Positions 10,252-24,079 of a DNA stretch of 64,000 nt are shown here, in pieces; positions within the stretch are counted from its first letter, which is position 1, and the number at the start of each line of letters is the position of its first letter. The position numbers and the translations under genes were made by a program. The notes below the pieces were generated by a model that searched no databases, was not told where the DNA came from, and saw only the letters and a program-made list of their open reading frames with translations. This DNA comes from Begonia masoniana (taxonomy: Eukaryota > Streptophyta > Magnoliopsida > Cucurbitales > Begoniaceae): NCBI GenBank assembly GCA_022432975.1, contig CM039515.1:23578923-23642922 (forward strand), written 5' to 3'.

Positions 10252-12702
10252 TCAGTACCTGAACAATCTTGGATGCTGGTCCATCATGTCTTGCTGGCGT
10301 TCCCATGTTGTCTCCTCTATATTCTGATTATGCCATAAGACTTTTACTAGTGGAACTTCCTTGTTGCGTAATACCTTCACTGCATAATCCAAGATTCTTA
10401 CTGGTCTCACCTCATAGGTCAGTGTGGGTTGAATTTCAATGTTCTGTTGTTCCACAATCTGAGATGGATCCCTTAAGCACTTCTTAAGCATAGAAATATG
10501 GAACACATTGTGGATTCCTTCCATAGAGTCTGGCAATTGCAGTTCATATGCTGATTTCCCAATCCTCCTCAAGATTGAGAAAGGTCCAACATATCTTGGG
10601 TTAAGCTTCCCTCTCTTCCCAAATCTTACAACTCCTTTGAATGGTGATACCTTAAGAAAAACCTCACTACCAACTTCAAACTCTAACTCTCTGCGTCTTC
10701 TGTCAGCATAACTTTTCTGTCGACTTTGAGCTGTTAAGATCCTCTGACGGATGAGAGCAACCTTCTCAACAGTTTGCTGCACAACATCAGGACCAAGTAA
10801 CTGTGCTTCACCAACTTCATCCCAGTACAAAGGTGATCTACATTTTCGTCCATATAATGCTTCATACGGTGCCATTCCTATTGTTGCCTGAAAACTGTTG
10901 TTATAAGAAAATTCCACCAAGGGCAAATACTTGCTCCAAGAACCTTGAAAATCCAAAACACATGCCCGGAGCATATCCTCTAATGTTTGGATGGTTCTTT
11001 CTGATTGTCCATCTGTTTGAGGGTGGAAAGCTGTACTGAAACTAAGCTGAGTCCCCATTGCCTTGTGCAAACTCTTCCAAAACTTAGATGTAAATCTAGC
11101 ATCTCGGTCCGAAACTATGGTGCTTGGAACTCCATGCAATCTAACAACTTCCTGAACATACAACTCAGCAAGTTGATCCATCGAGTATGTCATCTTCATG
11201 GGCAGAAAATGGGATGATTTGGTCAAACGGTCAACTATCACCCAAATTGCATCATGTCTTTTAGTTGTCCTAGGTAGTCCCACAACAAAATCCATGGTTA
11301 TTTGTTCCCATTTCCATTCAGGAACTGGTAAAGGTTGTAATGTTCCTGAGGGTCTCTGATGCTCGGCTTTAATCTGCTGACAACACAAACATGATCCAAC
11401 ATGTTCTGCCACACTTCTTTTCATACCTGGCCACCAGTAATGCTGTTTAAGGTCCTTATACATCTTCGTACTCCCAGGGTGAACTGAGAATCTAGAAGAA
11501 TGAGCCTCAGAAAGAATCTCATTCCGAAGTTCCATAATGGCAGGAACAAACCATCTGTTTCTAAACTTAAGAATTCCATCGGAAGAACAGTTAAAGTCTA
11601 AATTGTCCGCAGAATCCATACTTGACTTGTACTTGCTGCATTCATCATCATTTGACTGAGCTTCCCTTATTTTCTCAAGAATTGTAGGTCTTAAGGTTAT
11701 GGCCGAAAGTATAGCTGTTACATTGGATACTGCCTCTAGATTAAACTTTAGGAATTCAGATTCTAAGGCTAATGGTAAGTCAAGTATCAATGCTGAAACT
11801 GATGTTGTCACTCTGCTCAAAGCATCAGCTACTACATTCGCCTTACCGGGATGGTACTTAATCTCAAAGTCATAGTCTTTTACAAATTCCAACCATCTAC
11901 GTTGCCTCATGTTTAGTTCCTTCTGTGTGAAAATATACTTCAGACTCTTATGATCTGAAAATATTTCGCACGATTGTCCATACAAATAATGCCTCCAAAT
12001 CTTAAGCGCAAATACTACAGCAGCTAACTCTAAGTCATGTGTAGGGTAATTCTTCTCATGAGTTTTCAACTGTCTGGAAGCATAGGCTATCACTTTTCCT
12101 TCTTGCATCAAGACACAGCCAAGACCAATCTTGGATGCGTCACAATAAATACTAAATTTACCATTCTCGGCAGGAAGGGTTAGGATTGGAGCATTGGTCA
12201 GTTTCTGTTTCAAGGCTTGGAAACTAAGTTCACATTCATCGGTCCATAAATACTTCACATTTTTCCTTGTTAGCTTAGTGAGAGGTGTAGCAATCTTTGA
12301 AAATCCTTCAATGAACTTCCTATAATATCCTGCAAGTCCAAGAAAACTTCTAATATCAGTAGCATTCTTCGGTTGGGGCCATTCCTTAACTGCTTGAACT
12401 TTTGCTGGGTCGACAGATAATCCCTCTCCAGAGATGACATGTCCTAAAAAGTGAACTTGGTTCAACCAAAATTCACACTTAGAAAACTTGGCGTATAGTT
12501 GGCGCTGCTTCAATAATTTTAATACTAAGCTTAAGTGTCTTGCATGCTCCTCCTTGGTCTTGGAATAAATTAGAATGTCATCTATGAATACAATAACAAA
12601 CTTGTCCAAATACTCGTGAAACACCCTATTCATAAGATCCATAAAGGCTGCCGGTGCATTTGTCAAACCAAAAGACATAACCAAAAACTCATAATGTCCC
12701 AT
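10252..12702 (-). pseudogene. pol: Chromovirus pol, C-terminal part: RT, RNase H, integrase, chromodomain
   Basis: An 816-residue open stretch. It opens with the RT region [17 protein letters not shown] and the FIDDILIYS catalytic box (about residues 40-50). RNase H follows ([12 protein letters not shown], about 255-265; ADALSR at its end), then the integrase zinc-binding segment ([19 protein letters not shown]), the integrase core ([30 protein letters not shown]) and a C-terminal chromodomain-like segment ([14 protein letters not shown], about 785-800). The polyprotein copies and integrates the element; the chromodomain targets heterochromatin. It is separated from the RT N-terminus by a one-base frame disruption at about 12702, next to a GGG run. 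Confidence 0.93.
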
Positions 12703-13290
12703 ACCTAGTACGAAAAGCAGTCTTTGGGATATCTTCGGATTTAACCTTCAGTTGGTAATAACCGGATCTAAGGTCAATCTTAGAGAAAACTTTTGCACCT
12801 CTAATCTGGTCAAATAAGTCATCAATTCTCGGTAGGGGATACTTGTTTTTGATAGTTAGCTTATTAATTCCCTATAGTCTATGCACATACGCATTGATCC
12901 ATCTTTCTTTTTGACAAAAAGGACAGGTGCACCCCACGGTGAAAAGCTTGGGCGTATGAACCCTTTCTCTAATAGTTCTTCCAACTGTTTCTTTAATTCT
13001 TTAAGCTCTGTAGGTGCTAGTCTATAAGGATTCTTAGATACAGGTTCGGCGCCTGGGTAAACATCCACAACAAATTCAATTTCCCTATCTGGTGGCAAGC
13101 CAGGAAGGTCATCTAAGAATACTTCGGGAAAATCTTGAACAACCAAGACATTTTGGGGACTTGATCCACCTAAATGTTGTGTGTCTAAAACACTGGCCAA
13201 AAAGCACAAATACTCCCTGCGTGGGGTGGGTCTACTATTTATAGAAGACATCACGGTCATTTCCTTGCCTCTTCTTCAGAGCTTGAAAGG
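12703..13290 (-). pseudogene. pol: Chromovirus RT N-terminal part, frame-disrupted
   Basis: The open segment 12856-13260 encodes the entry to reverse transcriptase: [17 protein letters not shown], a [15 protein letters not shown] helix, then [20 protein letters not shown]. It stops right after IDYREL through a one-base loss next to an A run near 12860. Segment 12703-12855 continues the RT fingers and palm in another frame ([11 protein letters not shown]), which is then broken again at 12702. There is also a frame change near 13260-13297, at the junction with the protease part. All breaks are single-base indels at homopolymers, so some could be sequencing errors rather than mutations. Confidence 0.85.
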
Positions 13291-13296
13291 TATGCT

Positions 13297-14022
13297 TCAA
13301 CTACCAGGGGGTTGGAAACTAACTATTCCAGTCCTACAATCGATTATGGCGTGGTGATTAAACAACCAGTCCATTCCTAGGATTACATCAAATCCCGTTA
13401 TATCCATAATGATTAAATCAGCAGATAGGTTTTTGTCCCCTACTAATACCATGCAATCATGCAACACTTGGTTGGAATGTAAATGTTCACCAGAGGGTAA
13501 AGCAACATTGAATACATGCCTAGAAGGTATGGATTGTACTTCTAACTTATCAGCAAAAGTAGACGCAACAAAAGAATGGGTTGCTCCTGAATCTAGCAAG
13601 GTAAAAGCAGGCATAGAATTAACCAATATAGTACCTGACACAACAGCGGGCTGGTCCTCTTCGCCCGACTCCATCATGGAAAATATTCTCGGTTTTATCT
13701 TAGCAGGGCCACTCTTCAACGTTGGGCAGTCTCTGATGACGTGGCCAGTCTTATTACAGTTGAAACATCGAAGGACTCTGGGCTTCGGGCAATCCTTAAG
13801 CGAATGTCCAAACTCCTCACAGTTATAACACTTACCAGTCCCAAACTTACACTCGCCTAGGTGGCTCTTCATACATTTCATGCACTGAGGAAACTTCTTG
13901 GCATCAGGTACCTTCTTTCCAGTACCCTGACTACCCTGGCCTTCAGCAGGCCTCTTTATCCCTCTCTGCTGGTGGGGCTGAAAGAACTTTCGCGGGGCTT
14001 CCTTTGGTCCAGCACACTTCAT
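13297..14022 (-). pseudogene. Chromovirus gag C-terminus and retropepsin
   Basis: Two zinc-knuckle motifs (CYNCEEFGHSLKDC and CFNCNKTGHVIRDC), with a diverged CMKCMKSHLGEC before them, belong to the nucleocapsid. They are followed by the aspartic protease with active site LLDSGATHSF and the FDVILGMDWL segment. The N-terminal capsid half of gag is missing: the reading begins 6 bp from the tandem array, where CTTCTTCTGCCGATGAC is shared with the array's B unit. The loss must have removed capsid, 5' leader and primer-binding site together. Confidence 0.9.
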
Positions 14023-14027
14023 TTCAG

Positions 14028-17000
14028 CTTCTTCTGCCGATGACGTCAGCCGGAAGACATACTCACCCGACTTCCATTACACTTCTTCTGCCGATGACGT
14101 CAGCCGGAAGACATACTCACCCGACTTCCATTACACTTCTTCTGCCGATGACGTCAGCCGGAAGACAAATGCTTTACTCTTCCGATGACGTCAGCCGGAA
14201 GACAAATGCTTTCCTCTTCCGATGACGTCAGCCGGAAGACATACTCACCCGACTTCCATTACACTTCTTCTGCCGATGACGTCAGCCGGAAGACAAATGC
14301 TTTCCTCTTCCGATGACGTCAGCCGGAAGACATACTCACCCGACTTCCATTACACTTCTTCTGCCGATGACGTCAGCCGGAAGACAAATGCTTTACTCTT
14401 CCGATGACGTCAGCCGGAAGACAAATGCTTTACTCTTCCGATGACGTCAGCCGGAAGACAAATGCTTTACTCTTCCGATGACGTCAGCCGGAAGACAAAT
14501 GCTTTACTCTTCCGATGACGTCAGCCGGAAGACATACTCACCCGACTTCCATTACACTTCTTCTGCCGATGACGTCAGCCGGAAGACATACTCACCCGAC
14601 TTCCATTACACTTCTTCTGCCGATGACGTCAGCCGGAAGACATACTCACCCGACTTCCATTACACTTCTTCTGCCGATGACGTCAGCCGGAAGACAAATG
14701 CTTTACTCTTCCGATGACGTCAGCCGGAAGACAAATGCTTTCCTCTTCCGATGACGTCAGCCGGAAGACAAATGCTTTACTCTTCCGATGACGTCAGCCG
14801 GAAGACAAATGCTTTACTCTTCCGATGACGTCAGCCGGAAGACAAATGCTTTCCTCTTCCGATGACGTCAGCCGGAAGACATACTCACCCGACTTCCATT
14901 ACACTTCTTCTGCCGATGACGTCAGCCGGAAGACATACTCACCCGACTTCCATTACACTTCTTCTGCCGATGACGTCAGCCGGAAGACAAATGCTTTACT
15001 CTTCCGATGACGTCAGCCGGAAGACAAATGCTTTACTCTTCCGATGACGTCAGCCGGAAGACATACTCACCCGACTTCCATTACACTTCTTCTGCCGATG
15101 ACGTCAGCCGGAAGACATACTCACCCGACTTCCATTACACTTCTTCTGCCGATGACGTCAGCCGGAAGACAAATGCTTTACTCTTCCGATGACGTCAGCC
15201 GGAAGACAAATGCTTTACTCTTCCGATGACGTCAGCCGGAAGACAAATGCTTTACTCTTCCGATGACGTCAGCCGGAAGACATACTCACCCGACTTCCAT
15301 TACACTTCTTCTGCCGATGACGTCAGCCGGAAGACATACTCACCCGACTTCCATTACACTTCTTCTGCCGATGACGTCAGCCGGAAGACAAATGCTTTAC
15401 TCTTCCGATGACGTCAGCCGGAAGACAAATGCTTTCCTCTTCCGATGACGTCAGCCGGAAGACATACTCACCCGACTTCCATTACACTTCTTCTGCCGAT
15501 GACGTCAGCCGGAAGACATACTCACCCGACTTCCATTACACTTCTTCTGCCGATGACGTCAGCCGGAAGACAAATGCTTTCCTCTTCCGATGACGTCAGC
15601 CGGAAGACAAATGCTTTACTCTTCCGATGACGTCAGCCGGAAGACATACTCACCCGACTTCCATTACACTTCTTCTGCCGATGACGTCAGCCGGAAGACA
15701 AATGCTTTACTCTTCCGATGACGTCAGCCGGAAGACATACTCACCCGACTTCCATTACACTTCTTCTGCCGATGACGTCAGCCGGAAGACAAATGCTTTA
15801 CTCTTCCGATGACGTCAGCCGGAAGACAAATGCTTTACTCTTCCGATGACGTCAGCCGGAAGACAAATGCTTTCCTCTTCCGATGACGTCAGCCGGAAGA
15901 CAAATGCTTTACTCTTCCGATGACGTCAGCCGGAAGACAAATGCTTTACTCTTCCGATGACGTCAGCCGGAAGACAAATGCTTTACTCTTCCGATGACGT
16001 CAGCCGGAAGACATACTCACCCGACTTCCATTACACTTCTTCTGCCGATGACGTCAGCCGGAAGACAAATGCTTTCCTCTTCCGATGACGTCAGCCGGAA
16101 GACATACTCACCCGACTTCCATTACACTTCTTCTGCCGATGACGTCAGCCGAAGACAAATGCTTTCCTCTTCCGATGACGTCAGCCGGAAGACATACTCA
16201 CCCGACTTCCATTACACTTCTTCTGCCGATGACGTCAGCCGGAAGACAAATGCTTTCCTCTTCCGATGACGTCAGCCGGAAGACAAATGCTTTACTCTTC
16301 CGATGACGTCAGCCGGAAGACATACTCACCCGACTTCCATTACACTTCTTCTGCCGATGACGTCAGCCGAAGACAAATGCTTTACTCTTCCGATGACGTC
16401 AGCCGGAAGACAAATGCTTTACTCTTCCGATGACGTCAGCCGGAAGACAAATGCTTTCCTCTTCCGATGACGTCAGCCGGAAGACAAATGCTTTCCTCTT
16501 CCGATGACGTCAGCCGGAAGACAAATGCTTTCCTCTTCCGATGACGTCAGCCGGAAGACAAATGCTTTCCTCTTCCGATGACGTCAGCCGGAAGACAAAT
16601 GCTTTCCTCTTCCGATGACGTCAGCCGGAAGACATACTCACCCGACTTCCATTACACTTCTTCTGCCGATGACGTCAGCCGGAAGACATACTCACCCGAC
16701 TTCCATTACACTTCTTCTGCCGATGACGTCAGCCGGAAGACAAATGCTTTCCTCTTCCGATGACGTCAGCCGGAAGACAAATGCTTTACTCTTCCGATGA
16801 CGTCAGCCGGAAGACAAATGCTTTCCTCTTCCGATGACGTCAGCCGGAAGACAAATGCTTTACTCTTCCGATGACGTCAGCCGGAAGACATACTCACCCG
16901 ACTTCCATTACACTTCTTCTGCCGATGACGTCAGCCGGAAGACATACTCACCCGACTTCCATTACACTTCTTCTGCCGATGACGTCAGCCGGAAGACATA

Positions 17001-19864
17001 CTCACCCGACTTCCATTACACTTCTTCTGCCGATGACGTCAGCCGGAAGACAAATGCTTTACTCTTCCGATGACGTCAGCCGGAAGACAAATGCTTTCCT
17101 CTTCCGATGACGTCAGCCGGAAGACATACTCACCCGACTTCCATTACACTTCTTCTGCCGATGACGTCAGCCGGAAGACAAATGCTTTACTCTTCCGATG
17201 ACGTCAGCCGGAAGACAAATGCTTTCCTCTTCCGATGACGTCAGCCGGAAGACAAATGCTTTCCTCTTCCGATGACGTCAGCCGGAAGACAAATGCTTTA
17301 CTCTTCCGATGACGTCAGCCGGAAGACAAATGCTTTACTCTTCCGATGACGTCAGCCGGAAGACATACTCACCCGACTTCCATTACACTTCTTCTGCCGA
17401 TGACGTCAGCCGGAAGACAAATGCTTTCCTCTTCCGATGACGTCAGCCGGAAGACAAATGCTTTCCTCTTCCGATGACGTCAGCCGGAAGACATACTCAC
17501 CCGACTTCCATTACACTTCTTCTGCCGATGACGTCAGCCGGAAGACATACTCACCCGACTTCCATTACACTTCTTCTGCCGATGACGTCAGCCGGAAGAC
17601 AAATGCTTTCCTCTTCCGATGACGTCAGCCGGAAGACAAATGCTTTCCTCTTCCGATGACGTCAGCCGGAAGACATACTCACCCGACTTCCATTACACTT
17701 CTTCTGCCGATGACGTCAGCCGGAAGACAAATGCTTTCCTCTTCCGATGACGTCAGCCGGAAGACAAATGCTTTACTCTTCCGATGACGTCAGCCGGAAG
17801 ACAAATGCTTTACTCTTCCGATGACGTCAGCCGGAAGACAAATGCTTTACTCTTCCGATGACGTCAGCCGGAAGACAAATGCTTTACTCTTCCGATGACG
17901 TCAGCCGGAAGACATACTCACCCGACTTCCATTACACTTCTTCTGCCGATGACGTCAGCCGGAAGACAAATGCTTTCCTCTTCCGATGACGTCAGCCGGA
18001 AGACAAATGCTTTCCTCTTCCGATGACGTCAGCCGGAAGACATACTCACCCGACTTCCATTACACTTCTTCTGCCGATGACGTCAGCCGGAAGACATACT
18101 CACCCGACTTCCATTACACTTCTTCTGCCGATGACGTCAGCCGGAAGACAAATGCTTTCCTCTTCCGATGACGTCAGCCGGAAGACAAATGCTTTCCTCT
18201 TCCGATGACGTCAGCCGGAAGACAAATGCTTTCCTCTTCCGATGACGTCAGCCGGAAGACAAATGCTTTCCTCTTCCGATGACGTCAGCCGGAAGACATA
18301 CTCACCCGACTTCCATTACACTTCTTCTGCCGATGACGTCAGCCGGAAGACAAATGCTTTCCTCTTCCGATGACGTCAGCCGGAAGACAAATGCTTTACT
18401 CTTCCGATGACGTCAGCCGGAAGACAAATGCTTTACTCTTCCGATGACGTCAGCCGGAAGACATACTCACCCGACTTCCATTACACTTCTTCTGCCGATG
18501 ACGTCAGCCGGAAGACAAATGCTTTACTCTTCCGATGACGTCAGCCGGAAGACAAATGCTTTCCTCTTCCGATGACGTCAGCCGGAAGACATACTCACCC
18601 GACTTCCATTACACTTCTTCTGCCGATGACGTCAGCCGGAAGACAAATGCTTTACTCTTCCGATGACGTCAGCCGGAAGACATACTCACCCGACTTCCAT
18701 TACACTTCTTCTGCCGATGACGTCAGCCGGAAGACATACTCACCCGACTTCCATTACACTTCTTCTGCCGATGACGTCAGCCGGAAGACAAATGCTTTAC
18801 TCTTCCGATGACGTCAGCCGGAAGACATACTCACCCGACTTCCATTACACTTCTTCTGCCGATGACGTCAGCCGGAAGACAAATGCTTTCCTCTTCCGAT
18901 GACGTCAGCCGGAAGACATACTCACCCGACTTCCATTACACTTCTTCTGCCGATGACGTCAGCCGGAAGACAAATGCTTTCCTCTTCCGATGACGTCAGC
19001 CGGAAGACAAATGCTTTACTCTTCCGATGACGTCAGCCGGAAGACAAATGCTTTACTCTTCCGATGACGTCAGCCGGAAGACAAATGCTTTACTCTTCCG
19101 ATGACGTCAGCCGGAAGACAAATGCTTTACTCTTCCGATGACGTCAGCCGGAAGACAAATGCTTTACTCTTCCGATGACGTCAGCCGGAAGACAAATGCT
19201 TTACTCTTCCGATGACGTCAGCCGGAAGACATACTCACCCGACTTCCATTACACTTCTTCTGCCGATGACGTCAGCCGGAAGACAAATGCTTTACTCTTC
19301 CGATGACGTCAGCCGGAAGACAAATGCTTTACTCTTCCGATGACGTCAGCCGGAAGACAAATGCTTTCCTCTTCCGATGACGTCAGCCGGAAGACAAATG
19401 CTTTCCTCTTCCGATGACGTCAGCCGGAAGACATACTCACCCGACTTCCATTACACTTCTTCTGCCGATGACGTCAGCCGGAAGACAAATGCTTTACTCT
19501 TCCGATGACGTCAGCCGGAAGACAAATGCTTTCCTCTTCCGATGACGTCAGCCGGAAGACATACTCACCCGACTTCCATTACACTTCTTCTGCCGATGAC
19601 GTCAGCCGGAAGACAAATGCTTTACTCTTCCGATGACGTCAGCCGGAAGACATACTCACCCGACTTCCATTACACTTCTTCTGCCGATGACGTCAGCCGG
19701 AAGACAAATGCTTTACTCTTCCGATGACGTCAGCCGGAAGACAAATGCTTTACTCTTCCGATGACGTCAGCCGGAAGACAAATGCTTTCCTCTTCCGATG
19801 ACGTCAGCCGGAAGACAAATGCTTTACTCTTCCGATGACGTCAGCCGGAAGACAAATGCTTTAC
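14028..19864. repeat. Tandem array 2: same two-unit satellite, about 5.8 kb
   Basis: Same 37-bp (A) and 54-bp (B) units as array 1, estimated at 135-140 copies from length. B units here nearly always have the full GCCGGAAGAC head and often occur in runs of two or three. It directly abuts gag on the left and the truncated LTR on the right. The right junction falls in CTTTACT, which is present both in the A unit and in the LTR (GCTTTACTCTTCC against ACTTTACTTACCTGG). In element sense the 5' LTR promoter end lies upstream of this array, and gag lies downstream. Confidence 0.97.
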
Positions 19865-20381
19865 TTACCTGGATTCCTTGCAATGCCGGTTAAGAGCTAC
19901 TTCGGGGGTTTGTTCACCTATATTCATAAACAAACGTTAAACCTCATCTAAGCTATTCAGAAATCTAAGGAGTGGGTTGGGCATTTCTATTTATCTAACA
20001 TTCCCGATTCTGCTCTAATCCTCAAGCAGAATCTCTCACTCGTAACATTAACAAAATGCATACGTTGGGATCCTTAAGCTACCTAGGTACTAAAATCAGC
20101 AATTAATCGAATCAAAACTCACCTGGGTTGGAGGAATCGGTGAGGAAATCGCCTAGAGAGCTCTGCTGGGTTGAGCTGAAAACCGAGAGTGAAATGAGTA
20201 TGACGGCTATACCTCATTTACTCTTTCCTTAAATACGTTATCCATTTGCAAATTGACAATTACCCTTATGCCCTCACTTAGTTACTCATTAACCTAATTG
20301 ATTTTACCCCTAATTTCATTCTATAAAATTCACACTTAGAAGATTAATAGATTATTTTAATTCTAATAAACCGGGTGTACA
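19862..20381 (-). mobile_element. Truncated right (5') LTR of the chromovirus
   Basis: Homologous to 9690-10216 of the left LTR through to the terminal CCGGGTGTACA. The stretch equivalent to 9259-9690 is absent; the array is joined directly at the CTTTACT microhomology. Differences from the left LTR are almost all single-base insertions or deletions (for example GGATCC/GGATTCC, AACAGAACG/AACAAACG, GTTACA/GTACA). Confidence 0.85.
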
Positions 20382-20529
20382 AAGCGAACGGAACATAACT
20401 TCTGTTGTGACGGTTCACTTTTTTATTTATGGTATATCTTCTGCATATTAATTGATTCTGAGCTGAACTATTCTGTTTCATCCCTGGCATGCTATGAAGT
20501 TAAGATATACAAAGTTCGAGTCCTTACAG
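20382..20529 (+). pseudogene. Retropepsin fragment of element A
   Basis: Plus-strand translation around 20410-20510 resembles the start of a gypsy protease: a hydrophobic strand followed by an LIDS-type active-site remnant (ATTGATTCTGAG, where DSG is expected) and a SVSSLA-type helix. This is the order expected after the zinc knuckle that ends at 5913. It is short, stop-containing and cut at 20529 by the next LTR. Confidence 0.55.
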
Positions 20530-20564
20530 TGGTAACGACCCTAATACTGTACCCATTTTATGAA

Positions 20565-21739
<1,175 letters not shown>

Positions 21740-21834
21740 TATAAAAATAATTTATAAAACTATAAAAAATTACAAACACCAGAAAAAATAAGGGGAGGGC
21801 AAAATTGGTCCAGTCGTGACAAAAAAGCGTGGCA

Positions 21835-22050
21835 GCGAACAGTTGCGCATGTTGCAGCGACCCATTGATCGCTGCATTGCTGCAGCATTGCTCGCTGCAT
21901 GCAGCGATTGGAAGCTCAGGGCGATCTCCATTGCGTCGTCCCTTGTCCTTCAATCGCCTTCATAATTTCATTTTTTACAATTGATTCTGGAATTGCAGAG
22001 AGCAAAAACCTTAATGAAAACTCTCTGGAATCCGATTCCATGAGAGCAAC
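21835..22050. repeat. Hairpin cluster in LTR L3
   Basis: GCAGCGA/TCGCTGC flank an 8-nt loop (about 21853-21874), CGCTGCATGCAGCG is a perfect 14-bp palindrome (near 21893), and CTCTCTGGAATC pairs with GATTCCATGAGAG (near 22021-22046). The cluster corresponds in position to those of L1 and L2. Confidence 0.7.
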
Positions 22051-24079
22051 CTCACGTATTTTTTTCACCAATTTCTTATCAATAACCATAATCGATTATA
22101 ACTAAAACTCACCCAAAATGTATTCTAGACTCAATAAACTTGACAGCGACTTGCGAAATCCAATGCGTGGATAGCTCTAAAAATCGAGATATCCGTAACC
22201 ATATTAAAACATCAAAAACATTCCATAACGTTTACATTAAACAGTTTAAACTAAAACATTTTCTATATAAGTTTACCAGAACATTTGAAACATTAAACAT
22301 AAACCACAACTACAGTACAAACATCCTTAATTTCTATACAAACATCAGCCCAAAATGTCCCAAACAACTTCAAAAGCCTATACATACTGTCCACACGGGT
22401 CAGGGGTAAGCGTAGACTGCGCAGCACACCACCGCAGGCCATCAAGCATCCTTCGTCACTGGATCAAGCCTCAGGAGAAGGAATCTCATCCTCACTGTAG
22501 CCTCGTAATCACTTACACCATAATACACCTATGAGATGAAATCTCAGTAGTCTACGTAAAGCAATGCATGATGTGCGTATGAGTTCGATAAATAATGCTT
22601 TATTTGTATACGATGGCAAGCCCGATAGGTGTCACCGAGATCTATCCCTCTAACGGAGAGAGCTCATCCAGCGGGCAGACTAATCTTTACCAGCTAGAGG
22701 TGGGGGTACACGCTTACAAAAAGTAAAGCCGTGCCTGAGCCCCACCTCGTGGTACCGATAAACGATACGCCTTTCTGCGATCGCCTTTCGGCCTAGTTAT
22801 GCTGTAATGATCTTAAAAAACCCTGTGAGGAAGTTACATTTCATGCTTTTCTTTTTTTAAAACACGTGATGCGTTGAAATTCATATCTTAAGGTAAACAA
22901 GCAATAATGTTTTTTTTATACCAGCACGACTGGAAAACATAATGCTATTAAAACAAATAGCCTAGTACCCACCACCAAAGCAATATAAAAACAAAGTGCA
23001 TCTCCCAAAAATTCCTTCACCCACGAATTCGAGTACGCTTGTAGTCCATTAGGCCAGCGGAAGGAATCACGAGAACTACTCGGTCCAAGAGAGCTCAAGC
23101 TCGTCTAATTGAGCGATGTTCACCTCAAGCAAATTACAAGGATTGACGTTTTTTAAAAACGAGTTTTAAGTTAATATAAACGTCAATGTTCAAAACCTTA
23201 ACTAAGGAATTTCCTAACATTCAAACTAACTATGAGACCATTTAATCCCTTAATCTCCGCTCGATACCCGAAATCAATATACGAGTTTTCTCAAAACCCG
23301 AAATTTACAATTTAACATTTCTCCTAATCGTCCTAACTTCCTTCCAATAACGCTTAATCGTGCAATACGTTCGTAAACTATACACTCTATCATTCCGAGC
23401 CCTAAATCTCGATTTTTAACAAAACCTAACGAACCTAATTGTTTTAAACCCCATAACATCAAATAAAAGCTCTAATATTGTAGGTTCATACCTAGTACGT
23501 CTATTGGAGGAGAAAGCAAACGAAGAAATGGAACGATCGAGGTCGAAAACGGATCGGATGGGGAGGAGCGGTCGGCGGCGCCAGAGAGAGAGAGTTCTCT
23601 AGTTTTCGTGGTCAACAATGAAGACAATGAAAAATGAAATGAAGACGAAGGTTTTGGTTAAATTTATAATTTTGGTAAATTACCAAATGACACTTTCCTT
23701 TGATTTTATTATAAGTTTCGTCATTCGTTTCGTTAACGCCCAAACTATTCGGGGTTTCTCCAATTTTCTTATTTACCAAAACTCCCACTTATTATTTTGG
23801 GTTCTTTTAAAACTGTCCGTATCGCAAAACGGAACCCCCGTTACTAATTTTTTACACCAAACTCCTTCATTTTACGAGAACGAAATTCTCATAATATAGC
23901 GTTTAGCATTCCGAAAATTCCTCATAATTTCCTTAAAATTCTATTATCGTTAGAATTTTAATTACGCTTTCTTTTTCCGTAAAACGGACCTTATTGACAT
24001 ATTAACCAAACGCCACAATATATAATGAAGTTTATATATTATATTAAATCCAAAATCCGTACGAGCCGGGTAGTCAACA

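Larger units (their letters stand above)
5914..20381 (-). mobile_element. Ty3/gypsy chromovirus (Tekay-like) with array-bearing LTRs
   Basis: A rearranged LTR retrotransposon: left LTR (3' LTR in sense) 5914-10216, polypurine tract 10217-10232, pol and gag on the minus strand 10252-14022, then a tandem array running directly to a truncated 5' LTR ending at 20381. The flanks are AAGCT (5909-5913) and AAGCG (20382-20386), a 4-of-5 match to a target duplication within element A. A chromodomain at the end of integrase supports chromovirus assignment. The primer-binding site, the N-terminal half of gag and part of the 5' LTR are missing, so it cannot replicate on its own. Its bulk (about 8.8 of 14.5 kb) is tandem repeat. 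Confidence 0.85.

Noticed and set aside
6264..19864. Many 60-90-residue open frames with recurring MTSAGR and DDVSRK text
   Set aside because: They follow from the tandem units; the 37-bp unit shifts frame at each copy and no start or promoter context supports coding.
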